From assembly GCF_016863275.1 (NCBI RefSeq), contig NZ_BOOO01000046.1, positions 1 to 51,438 on the forward strand: 51,438 nucleotides of DNA. The letters are read 5' to 3'. This document shows, piece by piece, positions 9,889 to 19,006 of this stretch. The stretch comes from Planotetraspora mira (GTDB lineage: Bacteria > Actinomycetota > Actinomycetes > Streptosporangiales > Streptosporangiaceae). A program made the translations under genes and the position numbers. The notes under the pieces are model-generated. The model worked only from the letters and a program-made list of their open reading frames with translations, ran no database searches and was not told the origin of the DNA. Numbering within the stretch: position 1 is the first letter of the stretch; every line of letters begins with the position of its first letter.

Positions 9889-12561
9889 ATGGAGTCGGCA
9901 GAGATCGTACGCCGCTTCCTGCGCTTCTTCGAGGAGCGCGGACACACCGTCGTTCCCTCGGCCAGCCTGGTCGCCGAAGATCCGACGCTGCTTCTCGTGA
10001 ACGCGGGCATGGTCCCGTTCAAGCCCTACTTCCTCGGCCAGCGCAAGCCGCCGTATCCGCGCGCGACCAGCGCCCAGAAGGTCATCCGTACGAACGACAT
10101 CGACGAGGTCGGCAAGACCACCCGGCACGCGAGCTTCTTCCAGATGCTGGGCAACTTCTCGTTCGGGGACTACTTCAAGGAAGACGCGATCCCGTTCGCG
10201 TGGGAGTTGCTGACCAAGCCCGAGTCCGAGGGCGGCTTCGGCTTCCCGGAGGACCGGCTGTGGGCGACCGTCTACCTCGATGACGACGAGGCGCTGGACA
10301 TCTGGCACAAGAAGGCCGGCCTCCCGCTGGATCGCATCCAGCGCCGCGGTCTCGCGGACAACTACTGGCACATGGGCGTGCCCGGCCCCGGCGGCCCGTG
10401 CTCCGAGATCTACTTCGACCGCGGCCCCGACTACGGCAGGGAAGGCGGCCCGGTCGCCGACGAGACCCGGTATCTCGAGGTCTGGAACAACGTCTTCATG
10501 CAGTTCCAGCTCGGCGCGGTCCGCGGCAAGGAAGACTTCGACATCGTCGGCGAGCTGCCCGCCAAGAGCGTCGACACCGGCATGGGCCTGGAGCGCATGG
10601 CCGCGATCCTGCAGGGCGTCGACAACATCTACGAGATCGACACCACCTACAAGATCCTCAGCACGGCGGCCGAGCTGACCAAGACGCGCTATGGCCGCAA
10701 CCACCGCGCCGACGTCTCGCTCCGGGTGGTCGCCGACCACATGCGCGCGGGCGTGATGCTGGTCGGCGACGGCGTGCTGCCGTCCAACGAGGGCCGCGGC
10801 TACGTGCTGCGCCGCATGCTCCGCCGCGCGATCCGCAACCTCCGCCTGCTCGGCGCGGGCGAGGAGCGGTACATGCACGAGCTGACCGACGTGACCATCG
10901 CCGTGATGGGCCAGCAGTACCCGGACCTGGTGGCCGACGCCCCCAACATCCACGCGGTGATCGACGCGGAGGAGACGTCGTTCCTCGGCACGCTCCGCAC
11001 CGGCACGGCGATCTTCGACGTCGCGGTCGAGGAGAGCAAGCGCAAGGGCACCTCCGCGCTCAGTGGCGCGCAGGCGTTCCAGCTGCACGACACCTACGGC
11101 TTCCCGATCGACCTCACGCTGGAGATGGCGTCCGAGCAGGGTCTCCAGGTCGACGAGGACGGCTTCCGCCGGCTCATGAAGGAGCAGCGGGACCGGGCCA
11201 AGGCGGACGCGGCGGCCAAGAAGACCGGCAACGCGGACATCTCGGTGTTCGGCGACATCCTGGAGAAGTCCGGCAAGGTCGACTTCCTGGCGTACGACCA
11301 CACGACGGCGGAGGCGAAGATCGTCGGCCTGCTCGTCGAGGGCGCCAACGTCCCGGCGGTCGGGGCGGGATCCACGGTCGAGGTCGTCCTCGATCGCACC
11401 CCGTTCTACGCCGAGGGCGGCGGCCAGCTCTCCGACCAGGGCATCATCCGCACGGACGGCGCCGAGGTCGAGATCGTCGACGTCCAGACGCCGGTCGCCG
11501 GGCTCATCGTCCACCGCGGAAAGGTCAAGCACGGCGAGATCCGCGTCGGGGACCAGGCGCACGCCGAGATCGACATCGAGCGGCGCCGCGCGATCTCCCG
11601 CAGCCACACCGCGACCCACCTGGTGCACCGCGGCTTCCGCAACGCGCTCGGCGAGTCCGCGGCGCAGGCGGGCTCGGAGAACTCCCCGGGACGCTTCCGC
11701 TTCGACTTCACCGCGGCCGGAGCGGTCTCGCCGACCGCGCTGCGCGACGTCGAGGACGAGGTCAACGCCGTTCTGATCAACGACCTCAAGGTCAACGCGT
11801 ACTACACCTCGCAGGCGGAGGCGCGCGCCATGGGCGCGCTCGCGCTGTTCGGCGAGAAGTACGGCAACGAGGTCCGCGTCGTCGAGGTCGGCGACTACTC
11901 CCGTGAGCTGTGCGGCGGCACCCACGTCGCGAGTTCGGGCCAGCTCGGTCTGATCAAGGTGCTGGGGGAGGCGTCGATCGGCGCGGGCGTGCGCCGGGTC
12001 GAGGCGCTCGTCGGCATCGACGCGTTCCGGTTCCTCGCCAGGGAGAGCGTGCTGGTCAGCCAGCTGAGCGAGCAGCTCAAGGTCCGGCGGGAAGAGTTGC
12101 CCGAGCGCATCGAGGGCATCGTCACCCGGCTGCGCACCGCGGAGAAGGAGTTGGAGCGCGTCAGGTCCGCCCAGGTCCTCGCCGTCGCGGGCGATCTGGC
12201 GGCACAGGCCCGCGACTTCGACGGAGTGTCCGTCGTGACCCACCGCGCGCCTGATGGCACCTCCGCTGATGATCTGCGTAAGCTCGCCCTTGATGTGCGC
12301 GGCCGGTTCCCGAGCGACCGCGCTGCGGTCGTCGTCGTTGCCGGGGTGCCCTCAGACCGCCCGGTCGTCGTCGCCGTGGTGAACGAGGCGGGACGCGAGC
12401 GAGGACTGAAGGCCGGTCGTCTCGTCGGCGTCGCCGCCAAGACGCTTGGGGGTGGCGGTGGCGGCAAGGACGATGTGGCGCAGGGCGGAGGATCGCGTCC
12501 TGAGGCGATCGACGACGCGTTGCGGGCGGTCGAGGAGACCATCTCCTCTTCTCTCGCCTGA
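9889..12561 (+). CDS. alaS: Alanyl-tRNA synthetase
   Basis: An 890-residue class II synthetase that charges tRNA-Ala and edits mischarged Ser and Gly. The catalytic core begins with [20 protein letters not shown] and contains [20 protein letters not shown]. The tRNA recognition region and the [14 protein letters not shown] segment follow. The editing domain has its Zn site as HTATHLVH (HxxxH) with CGGTH further on. The C-terminal C-Ala domain is Gly-rich ([16 protein letters not shown]). The ATG at 9889 fits the family N-terminus better than the in-frame ATG 12 bp upstream, which overlaps the previous gene and sits against the AAGGA site. Confidence 0.97.
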   Translation: MESAEIVRRFLRFFEERGHTVVPSASLVAEDPTLLLVNAGMVPFKPYFLGQRKPPYPRATSAQKVIRTNDIDEVGKTTRHASFFQMLGNFSFGDYFKEDAIPFAWELLTKPESEGGFGFPEDRLWATVYLDDDEALDIWHKKAGLPLDRIQRRGLADNYWHMGVPGPGGPCSEIYFDRGPDYGREGGPVADETRYLEVWNNVFMQFQLGAVRGKEDFDIVGELPAKSVDTGMGLERMAAILQGVDNIYEIDTTYKILSTAAELTKTRYGRNHRADVSLRVVADHMRAGVMLVGDGVLPSNEGRGYVLRRMLRRAIRNLRLLGAGEERYMHELTDVTIAVMGQQYPDLVADAPNIHAVIDAEETSFLGTLRTGTAIFDVAVEESKRKGTSALSGAQAFQLHDTYGFPIDLTLEMASEQGLQVDEDGFRRLMKEQRDRAKADAAAKKTGNADISVFGDILEKSGKVDFLAYDHTTAEAKIVGLLVEGANVPAVGAGSTVEVVLDRTPFYAEGGGQLSDQGIIRTDGAEVEIVDVQTPVAGLIVHRGKVKHGEIRVGDQAHAEIDIERRRAISRSHTATHLVHRGFRNALGESAAQAGSENSPGRFRFDFTAAGAVSPTALRDVEDEVNAVLINDLKVNAYYTSQAEARAMGALALFGEKYGNEVRVVEVGDYSRELCGGTHVASSGQLGLIKVLGEASIGAGVRRVEALVGIDAFRFLARESVLVSQLSEQLKVRREELPERIEGIVTRLRTAEKELERVRSAQVLAVAGDLAAQARDFDGVSVVTHRAPDGTSADDLRKLALDVRGRFPSDRAAVVVVAGVPSDRPVVVAVVNEAGRERGLKAGRLVGVAAKTLGGGGGGKDDVAQGGGSRPEAIDDALRAVEETISSSLA

Positions 12562-12589
12562 CGGGTTCCGTTCGCGTGGAGACCTGCTC

Positions 12590-13087
12590 ATGAGGCGCGG
12601 CGTCAGACTCGGCGTCGACGTCGGCTCGGTCCGGATCGGCGTGGCCCGCAGTGACCCCTCGGGTCTGCTGGCCACGCCCGTCGAGACCGTACGGCGAGGC
12701 CGGGGCGACCTCGGCAGGATCGCCTCGATCGCCGCCGAGCACGAGGTGGTCGAGGTCGTCGTCGGGCTTCCGACGTCGTTGTCGGGGCGGGAGTCTCACG
12801 CCGCCTCGGCCGCGCGGGAGTTCGCGGCAGAACTCGCCGTGAGACTCGCGCCGACGCCGATCCGGCTCTATGACGAGCGGCTGACGACCGTGACGGCGCA
12901 GCAGGGCCTGCGGTCGAGCGGCGTGAAGGCGAAGAACCAGCGCGACGTCATCGACCAGGCCGCGGCCGTCGTGCTCCTGCAGGCGGCACTCGACTTCGAA
13001 CGCGCGACAGGCAGGCCACCGGGACGACCCCTCGAGCCGCCAGGCGAACAGCCCGGCGAGGAAGCGAGTGGCGGGACCGCCAGGTGA
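12590..13087 (+). CDS. ruvX: Holliday-junction resolvase-like / pre-16S rRNA nuclease YqgF
   Basis: A 165-residue RNase H-fold protein. The conserved motifs are [16 protein letters not shown] near the N-terminus, [14 protein letters not shown], and [14 protein letters not shown] with [15 protein letters not shown] near the C-terminus. Together they carry the acidic residues of the YqgF active site. The E. coli homologue processes the 5' end of 16S rRNA; a role in recombination was the earlier proposal. The Pro/Gly-rich C-terminal tail (about 145-165) is an actinomycete extension. It starts 28 bp after alaS and overlaps mltG by 4 bp (GTGA). Confidence 0.93.
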   Translation: MRRGVRLGVDVGSVRIGVARSDPSGLLATPVETVRRGRGDLGRIASIAAEHEVVEVVVGLPTSLSGRESHAASAAREFAAELAVRLAPTPIRLYDERLTTVTAQQGLRSSGVKAKNQRDVIDQAAAVVLLQAALDFERATGRPPGRPLEPPGEQPGEEASGGTAR

Positions 13088-14118
13088 GGCGGGCGACGGG
13101 CGTCGTGATCGGTGGCGCCGCCCTGGTCGCTGCCGCCATCGCGTTCGGTGTCCACTCCATCGTGCGGACGGCGCCCGCCGCCGAGGACTTCGAGGGCGCG
13201 GGGACCGGGACGGTCACGGTGGAGATCACTCCAGGCGCGAGCGCGGGCGAGATCGCGGAGACGCTCAAGCACGCGGGGGTGGTCGCCAGTGCCCAGTCGT
13301 TCGTCGACGAGGTGGTGCAGCGCTCGAAGGAGTCGAGCCTCCACCCCGGCCAGTACCGCTTGAAGCGGCGCATGGCGGCCGCCTCGGCCCTCGATCTGCT
13401 GCTCACCCCCGCGTCCCGTGTGATCAAGAGGGTCACCGTGCCGGAGGGCATGCGCCTGGCCGACGTGCTCGCCACCCTTGCGAAGGGGTCCGGCATCCCG
13501 CTGGCCGACTTCACGAAGGCGGTCGCGGAACCCGACCGGCTGCGCCTGCCGGCGTACGCCAAGGGGCAGGTCGAGGGGTTCCTCTTCCCGGCCACCTACG
13601 AGATCGAGCCGACGGCCACGGCAGGGGACGTGCTGCGGAACATGGTCGTCCGGTTCCGTGCGGCCTCGCAGCACGTCGACCTGGAAAGGCTCGCGGCCGA
13701 GCGGCGTCTGACACCACTGGAGGCCGTCACGATGGCGAGCATCGTCCAGGCCGAGGGCGGCCAGGACGCGGATTATCCGAAGATCGCTAGAGTGATGTTC
13801 AACCGACTCCTCCGCGGGGGGAAGCTCGAGATGGACAGCACGGTCAACTACGCCCTGCGCAGGCACACCCTCAAGGTGTCGGAGCAGGACACCAAGACCG
13901 CGTCCCCGTACAACACCTACGCGCACGAGGGGCTCCCGCCAGGACCGATCGGCAACCCGGGAGAGAAGGCACTCCGGGCGGTGCTTCATCCTGCTTCGGG
14001 TGATTGGTACTGGTTTGTGACAACCGATCCAGGCCGTAGAATCACCAAATTCACTGACAAAGAGGCTGAGTTCCTGAAATATCGGGAGGAGCTGAACAAG
14101 AACCTGGGGACGAACTAG
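13084..14118 (+). CDS. mltG: Endolytic murein transglycosylase MltG, first copy
   Basis: A 344-residue membrane-anchored lytic transglycosylase predicted to cut nascent peptidoglycan outside the cell. A short N-terminal helix (residues 6-28) anchors it. A LysM-like region ([20 protein letters not shown]) comes next, then the YceG catalytic domain with FLFPATYEI and ASIVQAEGG. The catalytic Glu is at residue 224. Downstream motifs MDST, YNTY and [11 protein letters not shown] are present. It overlaps ruvX by 4 bp. It lacks the long basic cytosolic tail present on the second copy, but its active site looks intact, so both copies may be functional. Confidence 0.93.
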   Translation: MRRATGVVIGGAALVAAAIAFGVHSIVRTAPAAEDFEGAGTGTVTVEITPGASAGEIAETLKHAGVVASAQSFVDEVVQRSKESSLHPGQYRLKRRMAAASALDLLLTPASRVIKRVTVPEGMRLADVLATLAKGSGIPLADFTKAVAEPDRLRLPAYAKGQVEGFLFPATYEIEPTATAGDVLRNMVVRFRAASQHVDLERLAAERRLTPLEAVTMASIVQAEGGQDADYPKIARVMFNRLLRGGKLEMDSTVNYALRRHTLKVSEQDTKTASPYNTYAHEGLPPGPIGNPGEKALRAVLHPASGDWYWFVTTDPGRRITKFTDKEAEFLKYREELNKNLGTN

Positions 14119-14293
14119 CCGATCGAGGTGAGTCGCCCTCCTGAGGTTTCACATATCGGGTGTCCTTGCCCCGTGTAACGTCGAGCACGACACGGGACGA
14201 GCGACGACCCACCCCACCTGCCGGAACCCCCCTCGGTTTGGCACACTCGCTTGACGCGGAGCCGGTCGTACCGAGAGATTGGCCGACGCAACT

Positions 14294-15445
14294 ATGAACG
14301 ATCTGGGCATGGACTTCCTGCTAGGCGACGAGGACGAGGAGCGTCCCGGGCGCCGGTCCCGTGGTAGCCGCAGTCAGCAGCGCCGCAGTCGCAAGCGGAG
14401 GAAGAGGCAGCGCCGAAAGGGCGCGGCCGCCAGTGTGTTCGCCGTCCTGGTGATCCTTCTGATCCTTGCCGGCGCGGGGTACTTCGGCTACACCTGGGTC
14501 CGTGACGTGGTCACCGTGAAGGATTTCTCCGGACCCGGCACCGGTGAGGTCGTCGTTCAGATCGATGAAGGCGCCACCGCCTCCGACGTCGCCGTCAATC
14601 TGGAGAAGCAGGGCGTCGTGGCCAGCGCGCGCGCGTTCGTCAACGCGATCGGCGAGGCGGGCAAGGGCAATTCGCTGCAGCCCGGCCAGTACAAGTTGCG
14701 CAAGGGGATGTCCGCGGCCTCCGCCGTCGAACTGCTCGATCCGAAGAACCGCATCCGCGACGACCTGACCTTCCAGGAGGGTCTGCGGCTCAGCAAGATC
14801 TACGAGCAGTTGGCCAAGGCGACGGGCAAGTCCGTCAACGACTTCAAGAAGGCGGCCAAGGGCGACATCGGCCTGCCCAAGTACGCCGACAAGCGGCTTG
14901 AGGGCTTCGCGTTCCCCGCCACCTACGAGATCAACGACAAGATGAGCCCGTCGGAGATCCTCACCGCGATGGTCGACAGGTTCACCCAGACGGCCAACAA
15001 GGTCGACCTCGAGAAGCAGGCCGAGGCGATCGGTTACAGCCCCCGCGACGTCATGATCGTCGCGAGCATCGTGCAGGCCGAGTCGGGCAGCGTGGACGAC
15101 ATGCCGAAGGTGGCCCGGGTCATCTACAACCGGCTCCAGCGCAACCCGCCCATGCTGCTCCAGATGGACAGCACGACCATGTACGGCCTCAACAAGTACG
15201 GCATCGCCGCGACGGAGGCCGAGACCCAGAGCAAGTCCCGGTACAACACCTACCGGTATCAGGGACTGCCGCCGGGGCCGATCTCCAACCCCGGTGACCA
15301 CGCGATCGAGGCCGCGCTCCACCCGGCGGACGGCGCCTGGCTGTGGTTCGTGACCACCGATCCCAAGAAGGGGATCACCAAGTTCACCGACAAGGAGTCG
15401 GAGTTCTGGAAGCTCCGCGACGAGTTCAACCGGAACTACGGATGA
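14294..15445 (+). CDS. mltG: Endolytic murein transglycosylase MltG, second copy
   Basis: A 383-residue paralogue of the preceding gene. A cytosolic N-terminus of about 43 residues begins acidic and becomes strongly basic (SRKRRKRQRRKG). A transmembrane helix at about 46-67 follows, then the LysM-like and YceG domains. ASIVQAESG carries the catalytic Glu at residue 263, and MDST, YNTY and GLPPGPISNPG are conserved. The ATG at 14294 gives a sensible N-terminus; an upstream TTG adds five residues without better support. It is separated from the first copy by 175 bp with no clear terminator, and overlaps aroE by 4 bp (ATGA). Confidence 0.94.
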   Translation: MNDLGMDFLLGDEDEERPGRRSRGSRSQQRRSRKRRKRQRRKGAAASVFAVLVILLILAGAGYFGYTWVRDVVTVKDFSGPGTGEVVVQIDEGATASDVAVNLEKQGVVASARAFVNAIGEAGKGNSLQPGQYKLRKGMSAASAVELLDPKNRIRDDLTFQEGLRLSKIYEQLAKATGKSVNDFKKAAKGDIGLPKYADKRLEGFAFPATYEINDKMSPSEILTAMVDRFTQTANKVDLEKQAEAIGYSPRDVMIVASIVQAESGSVDDMPKVARVIYNRLQRNPPMLLQMDSTTMYGLNKYGIAATEAETQSKSRYNTYRYQGLPPGPISNPGDHAIEAALHPADGAWLWFVTTDPKKGITKFTDKESEFWKLRDEFNRNYG

Positions 15446-16284
15446 CCGTCGGGCACCGGGCCGCGGTTCTCGGCTCTCCGATCGGGCACTCGTTGTCCCC
15501 GATCCTGCACCGTACGGCGTACGCCGCGCTGGGCCTGCGGGACTGGAGGTACGACTCGTTCGAGTGCACGGAGGAGGGGCTGCCCGCGCTGGTGGAGACG
15601 ATGGGCTCGGAATGGGCCGGGCTGTCGCTGACGATGCCGCTCAAGCGCGCCGTGCTCCCGCTCCTGGAGACGGTCTCCGAACTGGCGGTCCAGGTGGGGG
15701 CCGCGAACACCGTGGTCTTCCGTGACGGTGCGCGCCACGGAGAGAACACCGACGTCCACGGGATCGTCCAGGCGCTGGCGGAGACGGGGGTGTCGGCCCC
15801 CTCGGCCGTCACGATCCTCGGGGGCGGCGCGACGGCCGCCTCCGCCGTCGCGGCCGTCCGGGAGATGGGCCTGTCCGAGGTGACCCTCGTCGTCAGGGAG
15901 GCCGCCCGGGCCGCGGAGACCCTGGAGGTCGCGGAGCGCCTCGGCGTCACGGTGGCCGTGCGGACCTTCGCCACGTTCGGCAGGTCCTCCGTGGACGCGG
16001 ATCTGATCGTCTCCACGCTGCCCTCCGGCGCCGCGGACGGTGTCGCCGACGAGGTCGCGAGGGGCCTGCCCGAGAAGGGCGCCCTGCTCGACGTCGTCTA
16101 CTCGCCCTGGCCCACCGTGCTGGCGAGAGCCGTACAGGAACGGGGGGGCACCGTCGTGAGCGGCTTTTCGATGTTGCTCCACCAGGCGGCCAAGCAGGTC
16201 GAGCTCATGACCGGCCACGGTGAGGTGCCCGTCGAGGCCATGCGCGCCGCCGGCGAGGCGGAGATCGTCCGGCGCTCGGCCTGA
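15442..16284 (+). CDS. aroE: Shikimate dehydrogenase
   Basis: A 280-residue enzyme that reduces 3-dehydroshikimate to shikimate with NADPH. Substrate-binding motifs are GSPIGHSLSPILHRTAY near the N-terminus and SLTMPLKRAVLP, which has the catalytic Lys. GAANTVVF and GENTDVHGIVQAL are also present. The nucleotide-binding loop is ILGGGATAASAV. Near the C-terminus, DVVYSPWPTVLARA and GFSMLLHQAAKQVELMTG are typical. The start overlaps the mltG stop. The gene is followed not by the other aro genes usual in actinomycetes but by a gap and infC. Confidence 0.95.
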   Translation: MTVGHRAAVLGSPIGHSLSPILHRTAYAALGLRDWRYDSFECTEEGLPALVETMGSEWAGLSLTMPLKRAVLPLLETVSELAVQVGAANTVVFRDGARHGENTDVHGIVQALAETGVSAPSAVTILGGGATAASAVAAVREMGLSEVTLVVREAARAAETLEVAERLGVTVAVRTFATFGRSSVDADLIVSTLPSGAADGVADEVARGLPEKGALLDVVYSPWPTVLARAVQERGGTVVSGFSMLLHQAAKQVELMTGHGEVPVEAMRAAGEAEIVRRSA

Positions 16285-16369
16285 CTCCGGATGGTCCGCC
16301 AGCCCCGGTGAGGCCGGCCTCGCCGGGGGAATGGTTCGGCGATCCGGCGTGCTTGTGGTAACGTAAGCC

Positions 16370-16564
16370 ATCGATCGGTCCGGCATGCCAGCTGGACGCG
16401 CAAGCGGAGGTCCTCCTCCCACCTGATCCGCCGAAAGGCAGACGGGTTAAGGATCACACCGGAGTTTTCGGCAGGAGAGCTCAGTGACCCCGCATGCGTG
16501 ACGTGCGGGGTTTTTGGTTTTTCCTGCACGGTCGAGCACCAAGCGGAAGCCTTTTGGAGGTCCC
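16370..16564 (+). promoter_or_regulatory. Structured infC leader
   Basis: About 195 bases between aroE and infC hold several potential stems. One is GGAGG/CCTCC at about 16409-16419. Another is CCGAAA (about 16432-16437) with TTTCGG (about 16466-16471). The attenuator hairpin annotated separately follows. The arrangement suggests premature termination control of the infC-rpmI-rplT operon, as known for ribosomal-protein and IF3 leaders in other bacteria. No uORF was found. The effector and any antiterminator pairing are inferred, not proven. Confidence 0.5.
16488..16515 (+). terminator. Intrinsic terminator/attenuator in the infC leader
   Basis: A 7-bp perfect stem, CCCCGCA (16488-16494) with TGCGGGG (16504-16510), encloses a 9-base loop and is followed directly by five T. 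It lies 49 bp before the infC start and downstream of any sensible operon promoter, so it acts inside the leader. Confidence 0.75.
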
Positions 16565-17188
16565 ATCAGCACCGAGCCCCGCATCAACGATCGTATTCGT
16601 GTGCCGGAGGTCCGCCTCGTCGGCCCGAACGGCGAGCAGGTCGGCATCGTTTCCATCGGAGATGCGCTGAAGCTGGCCCAGGAAAGCGATCTTGACCTCG
16701 TCGAGGTCGCCGCGACGGCCCGCCCGCCTGTCTGCAAACTCATGGACTACGGCAAGTTCAAGTACGAGTCGGCCATGAAGGCGCGCGAGGCCCGCCGCAA
16801 CCAGGCACACACGATCATCAAGGAGATCAAGCTCCGGCCGAAGATCGATCCGCACGACTACGAGACCAAGAAGGGTCACGTCGTGCGCTTCCTCAAGGCG
16901 GGGGACAAGGTCAAGGTCACGATCATGTTCCGTGGGCGCGAGCAGTCCCGGCCCGAGCTGGGTTTCCGGCTGTTGCAGCGGCTCGCTGAGGACGTCACGG
17001 AGCTCGGGTTCGTCGAGTCGCAGCCCAAGCAGGACGGCCGCAACATGATCATGGTGATCGGACCCCACAAGAAGAAGGCCGAGGCCAAGGCCGAGCGCGC
17101 CGCGGCGCGGGCACAGCGCGGAGACGCGCCGGTGGACCCGGCTGACGAGGCGGTCGAGCAGGCTGAGGCATCCGCGTCTGTGGAGTGA
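16565..17188 (+). CDS. infC: Translation initiation factor IF-3, ATC start
   Basis: A 207-residue factor that binds the 30S subunit and enforces start-codon fidelity. The N-domain has [36 protein letters not shown] and [15 protein letters not shown]. The C-domain has [18 protein letters not shown] and [16 protein letters not shown]. An Ala/Glu-rich tail (about 170-207) is an actinomycete extension. I place the start at ATC 16565, four bases after GGAGG, giving STEPRIND after the initiator. No ATG, GTG or TTG is available between the attenuator and the conserved N-terminus. A rare start codon is the known basis of infC autoregulation. Confidence 0.93.
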   Translation: MSTEPRINDRIRVPEVRLVGPNGEQVGIVSIGDALKLAQESDLDLVEVAATARPPVCKLMDYGKFKYESAMKAREARRNQAHTIIKEIKLRPKIDPHDYETKKGHVVRFLKAGDKVKVTIMFRGREQSRPELGFRLLQRLAEDVTELGFVESQPKQDGRNMIMVIGPHKKKAEAKAERAAARAQRGDAPVDPADEAVEQAEASASVE

Positions 17189-17398
17189 CCCCGCGCGAGC
17201 GGAGCGATCTCATGCGGGCGGGGACGCGCCTCACGCGGGTGGAGCGATCTCACGCAAGCGGAGTGACGAGCCCCTTCTGAACCATCAGATGGAGCGCGGA
17301 GAAGCCGAGACCGAGACGGTCTCGAGGAGTGAGCATGCCGTCGGCCGGGGCACCAGCCCCGGGCCGGCGGTACGGACAACGAGGGAGAGACGGCTGAC
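17189..17398. repeat. infC-rpmI spacer with short direct repeats
   Basis: Between infC and rpmI, a motif of the form (G/A)CGGAGCGATCTCA occurs near 17199-17211 and, as GTGGAGCGATCTCA, near 17240-17253. A third degenerate version, AAGCGGAGTGACGAG, follows near 17257-17271. These look like the short GC-rich scatter repeats common in actinomycete spacers. No gene is seen. Confidence 0.5.
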
Positions 17399-17593
17399 AT
17401 GCCGAAGATGAAGACGCACAGCGGTGCGAAGAAGCGGTTCCGGCTCACCGGTACCGGCAAGATCGTTCGCCGCCGTGCCAACCGGCAGCACCTGTTCGAG
17501 TACAAGCCGTCCACTCGTACGCGCCGTCTCGAGGGTGTCGTCGTCATGTCCGACGCCGACACGAAGAAGATCAAGAAGTTGCTCGCTAAGTAA
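17399..17593 (+). CDS. rpmI: 50S ribosomal protein L35
   Basis: A 64-residue, highly basic ribosomal protein. It begins [20 protein letters not shown] and includes [10 protein letters not shown], both diagnostic for L35. It is the middle gene of the conserved infC-rpmI-rplT operon and is 21 bp from rplT. Length is standard. Confidence 0.97.
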   Translation: MPKMKTHSGAKKRFRLTGTGKIVRRRANRQHLFEYKPSTRTRRLEGVVVMSDADTKKIKKLLAK

Positions 17594-17614
17594 CGACCCC
17601 GGGGAGATAGTCAA

Positions 17615-17995
17615 ATGGCACGCGTGAAGCGGGCGCTCAACGCCAAGAAGAAGCGCAGGGTCGTCCTCGAGCGGGCGAGTGGTTACCGGGGTCAGCGGTC
17701 GCGGCTGTACCGCAAGGCCAAGGAGCAGATGCTCCACTCCATGACCTATGCGTACCGGGACCGCAAGGACAGGAAGGGCAACTTCCGCCGCCTGTGGATC
17801 CAGCGCATCAACGCCGCGGTCCGGGCGAACGGCATGACCTACAACCGGTTCATCCAGGGCCTGCGGCTCGCGGGCATCGAGGTGGACCGCAAGATCCTCG
17901 CCGATCTCGCGGTGAACGACGCCCCGACCTTCGCCACGCTGGTCGAGTCCGCCAAGAAGGCGCTCCCGGCTGATGTGAACGCGCCGGTCGCGTAG
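17615..17995 (+). CDS. rplT: 50S ribosomal protein L20
   Basis: A 126-residue ribosomal protein that binds 23S rRNA early in large-subunit assembly. Family motifs are [53 protein letters not shown] and [11 protein letters not shown]. In several bacteria L20 represses its own operon by binding the leader; the structured infC leader here could serve that purpose, which is inference. A strong terminator follows. Confidence 0.97.
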   Translation: MARVKRALNAKKKRRVVLERASGYRGQRSRLYRKAKEQMLHSMTYAYRDRKDRKGNFRRLWIQRINAAVRANGMTYNRFIQGLRLAGIEVDRKILADLAVNDAPTFATLVESAKKALPADVNAPVA

Positions 17996-18005
17996 TACTG
18001 CTCAA

Positions 18006-18038
18006 GTGAGGGCCCGCCGTGATCCGGCGGGCCCTCAC
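18006..18038 (+). terminator. Strong hairpin terminator after rplT
   Basis: A perfect 14-bp GC-rich stem (18006-18019 with 18025-18038) with a 5-base loop lies 10 bp after the rplT stop. There is no T-run, as is usual for actinomycete terminators. It ends the infC-rpmI-rplT operon. Confidence 0.8.
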
Positions 18039-18064
18039 TCACGTCGAGGGGGATCGAGGCAGGC

Positions 18065-18898
18065 ATGGCGGAGCTCACCAACATCAGGTCGCCGCGGGTC
18101 AAGGCCGCGCGGCGGCTGACCAAGCGGGCCTTCCGCGACCGGGACAGGGCATTCCTGGCAGAGGGGCCGCAGGCGGTCCGCGAAGCTCTCACGATCAAGG
18201 ACGTCACCGTCGAGTTGTTCGCCACGGCCGACGCCGAGGCGCGTCACCCCGACATCATCGCCGCGGCCACGGCCGCGGGCGTGCCGGTCCACCGCGCCAG
18301 TGGTGAGGTGATGGCCGATCTGACCCAGACCATCACGCCACAGGGCATCCTGGCCGTCTGCCGGTTCGTCCACGTCCCTCTCGGCGAAGCCGTACCGGCC
18401 GGCGCCCGGCTGGTGGCCCTGCTGGCCCATGTGCGCGACCCGGGAAACGCCGGCACGGTCCTCCGTACGGCCGACGCGGCGGGAGCCGACGCGGTCGTGT
18501 TCACCGACGCGTCGGTCGACCCCTACAACGGCAAGTGCGTCCGGGCGAGTGCGGGCAGCCTCTTCCACCTCCCGGTGGCGACCGGGGCGCCCGTCGCGCA
18601 AGCCGTACAGCAGGCGAAGGACGCGGGGCTGCGGGTCCTCGCCGCGGACGGGGCGGGCACGCGGACCCTCGACGAGGTCGACCTGGCCCGTCCGACCGCC
18701 TGGCTGTTCGGCAACGAGGCGTGGGGACTGCCGCCCGAGCTTCTCGCACTGGCCGACGAGGTCGTCCGGGTGCCGATCTACGGACGGGCGGAGAGCCTCA
18801 ACCTCGCCACCGCCGCAGCCGTGTGCTTGTACTCTTCCGCGCGCGTGCAACGGCAGAACTTACATTCCGTGGAAGATCCCACCACCTCGCCCCGCTGA
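18065..18898 (+). CDS. TrmH/SpoU family RNA 2'-O-ribose methyltransferase
   Basis: A 277-residue SPOUT methyltransferase. The N-terminal substrate-binding domain has RSPRVKAARRLTKRAFRDR and FLAEGPQAVREAL. The knotted catalytic domain starts near residue 118 (LVALLAHVRDPGNAGTVLRT). SAM-binding motifs 2 and 3 are LFGNEAWGLPPELL and VRVPIYGRAESLNLATAAAV. The likely target is a 23S rRNA 2'-hydroxyl, as in the related RlmB and TsnR proteins; the exact nucleotide cannot be read. It follows the L20 terminator, and the same gene sits after rplT in Streptomyces. Confidence 0.88.
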   Translation: MAELTNIRSPRVKAARRLTKRAFRDRDRAFLAEGPQAVREALTIKDVTVELFATADAEARHPDIIAAATAAGVPVHRASGEVMADLTQTITPQGILAVCRFVHVPLGEAVPAGARLVALLAHVRDPGNAGTVLRTADAAGADAVVFTDASVDPYNGKCVRASAGSLFHLPVATGAPVAQAVQQAKDAGLRVLAADGAGTRTLDEVDLARPTAWLFGNEAWGLPPELLALADEVVRVPIYGRAESLNLATAAAVCLYSSARVQRQNLHSVEDPTTSPR

Positions 18899-19006
18899 GG
18901 CTGCTGTCGGCTCCCGGAAACCCGCTATTGTCGGCGGTGGAGTCGCGCTGAGTCAGGCGGCGTGGTTCCGTTCCGCGGGGCTCCCGAGGGCTGAGGAGGC
19001 GGTCTC

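Noticed and set aside
9679-12243. Long minus-strand frame of 854 codons opposite alaS
   Set aside because: A GC-driven shadow of alaS. Low-complexity composition and no known domain. The same reasoning removes the large frames opposite pheT, the acylase, argG and aspS.
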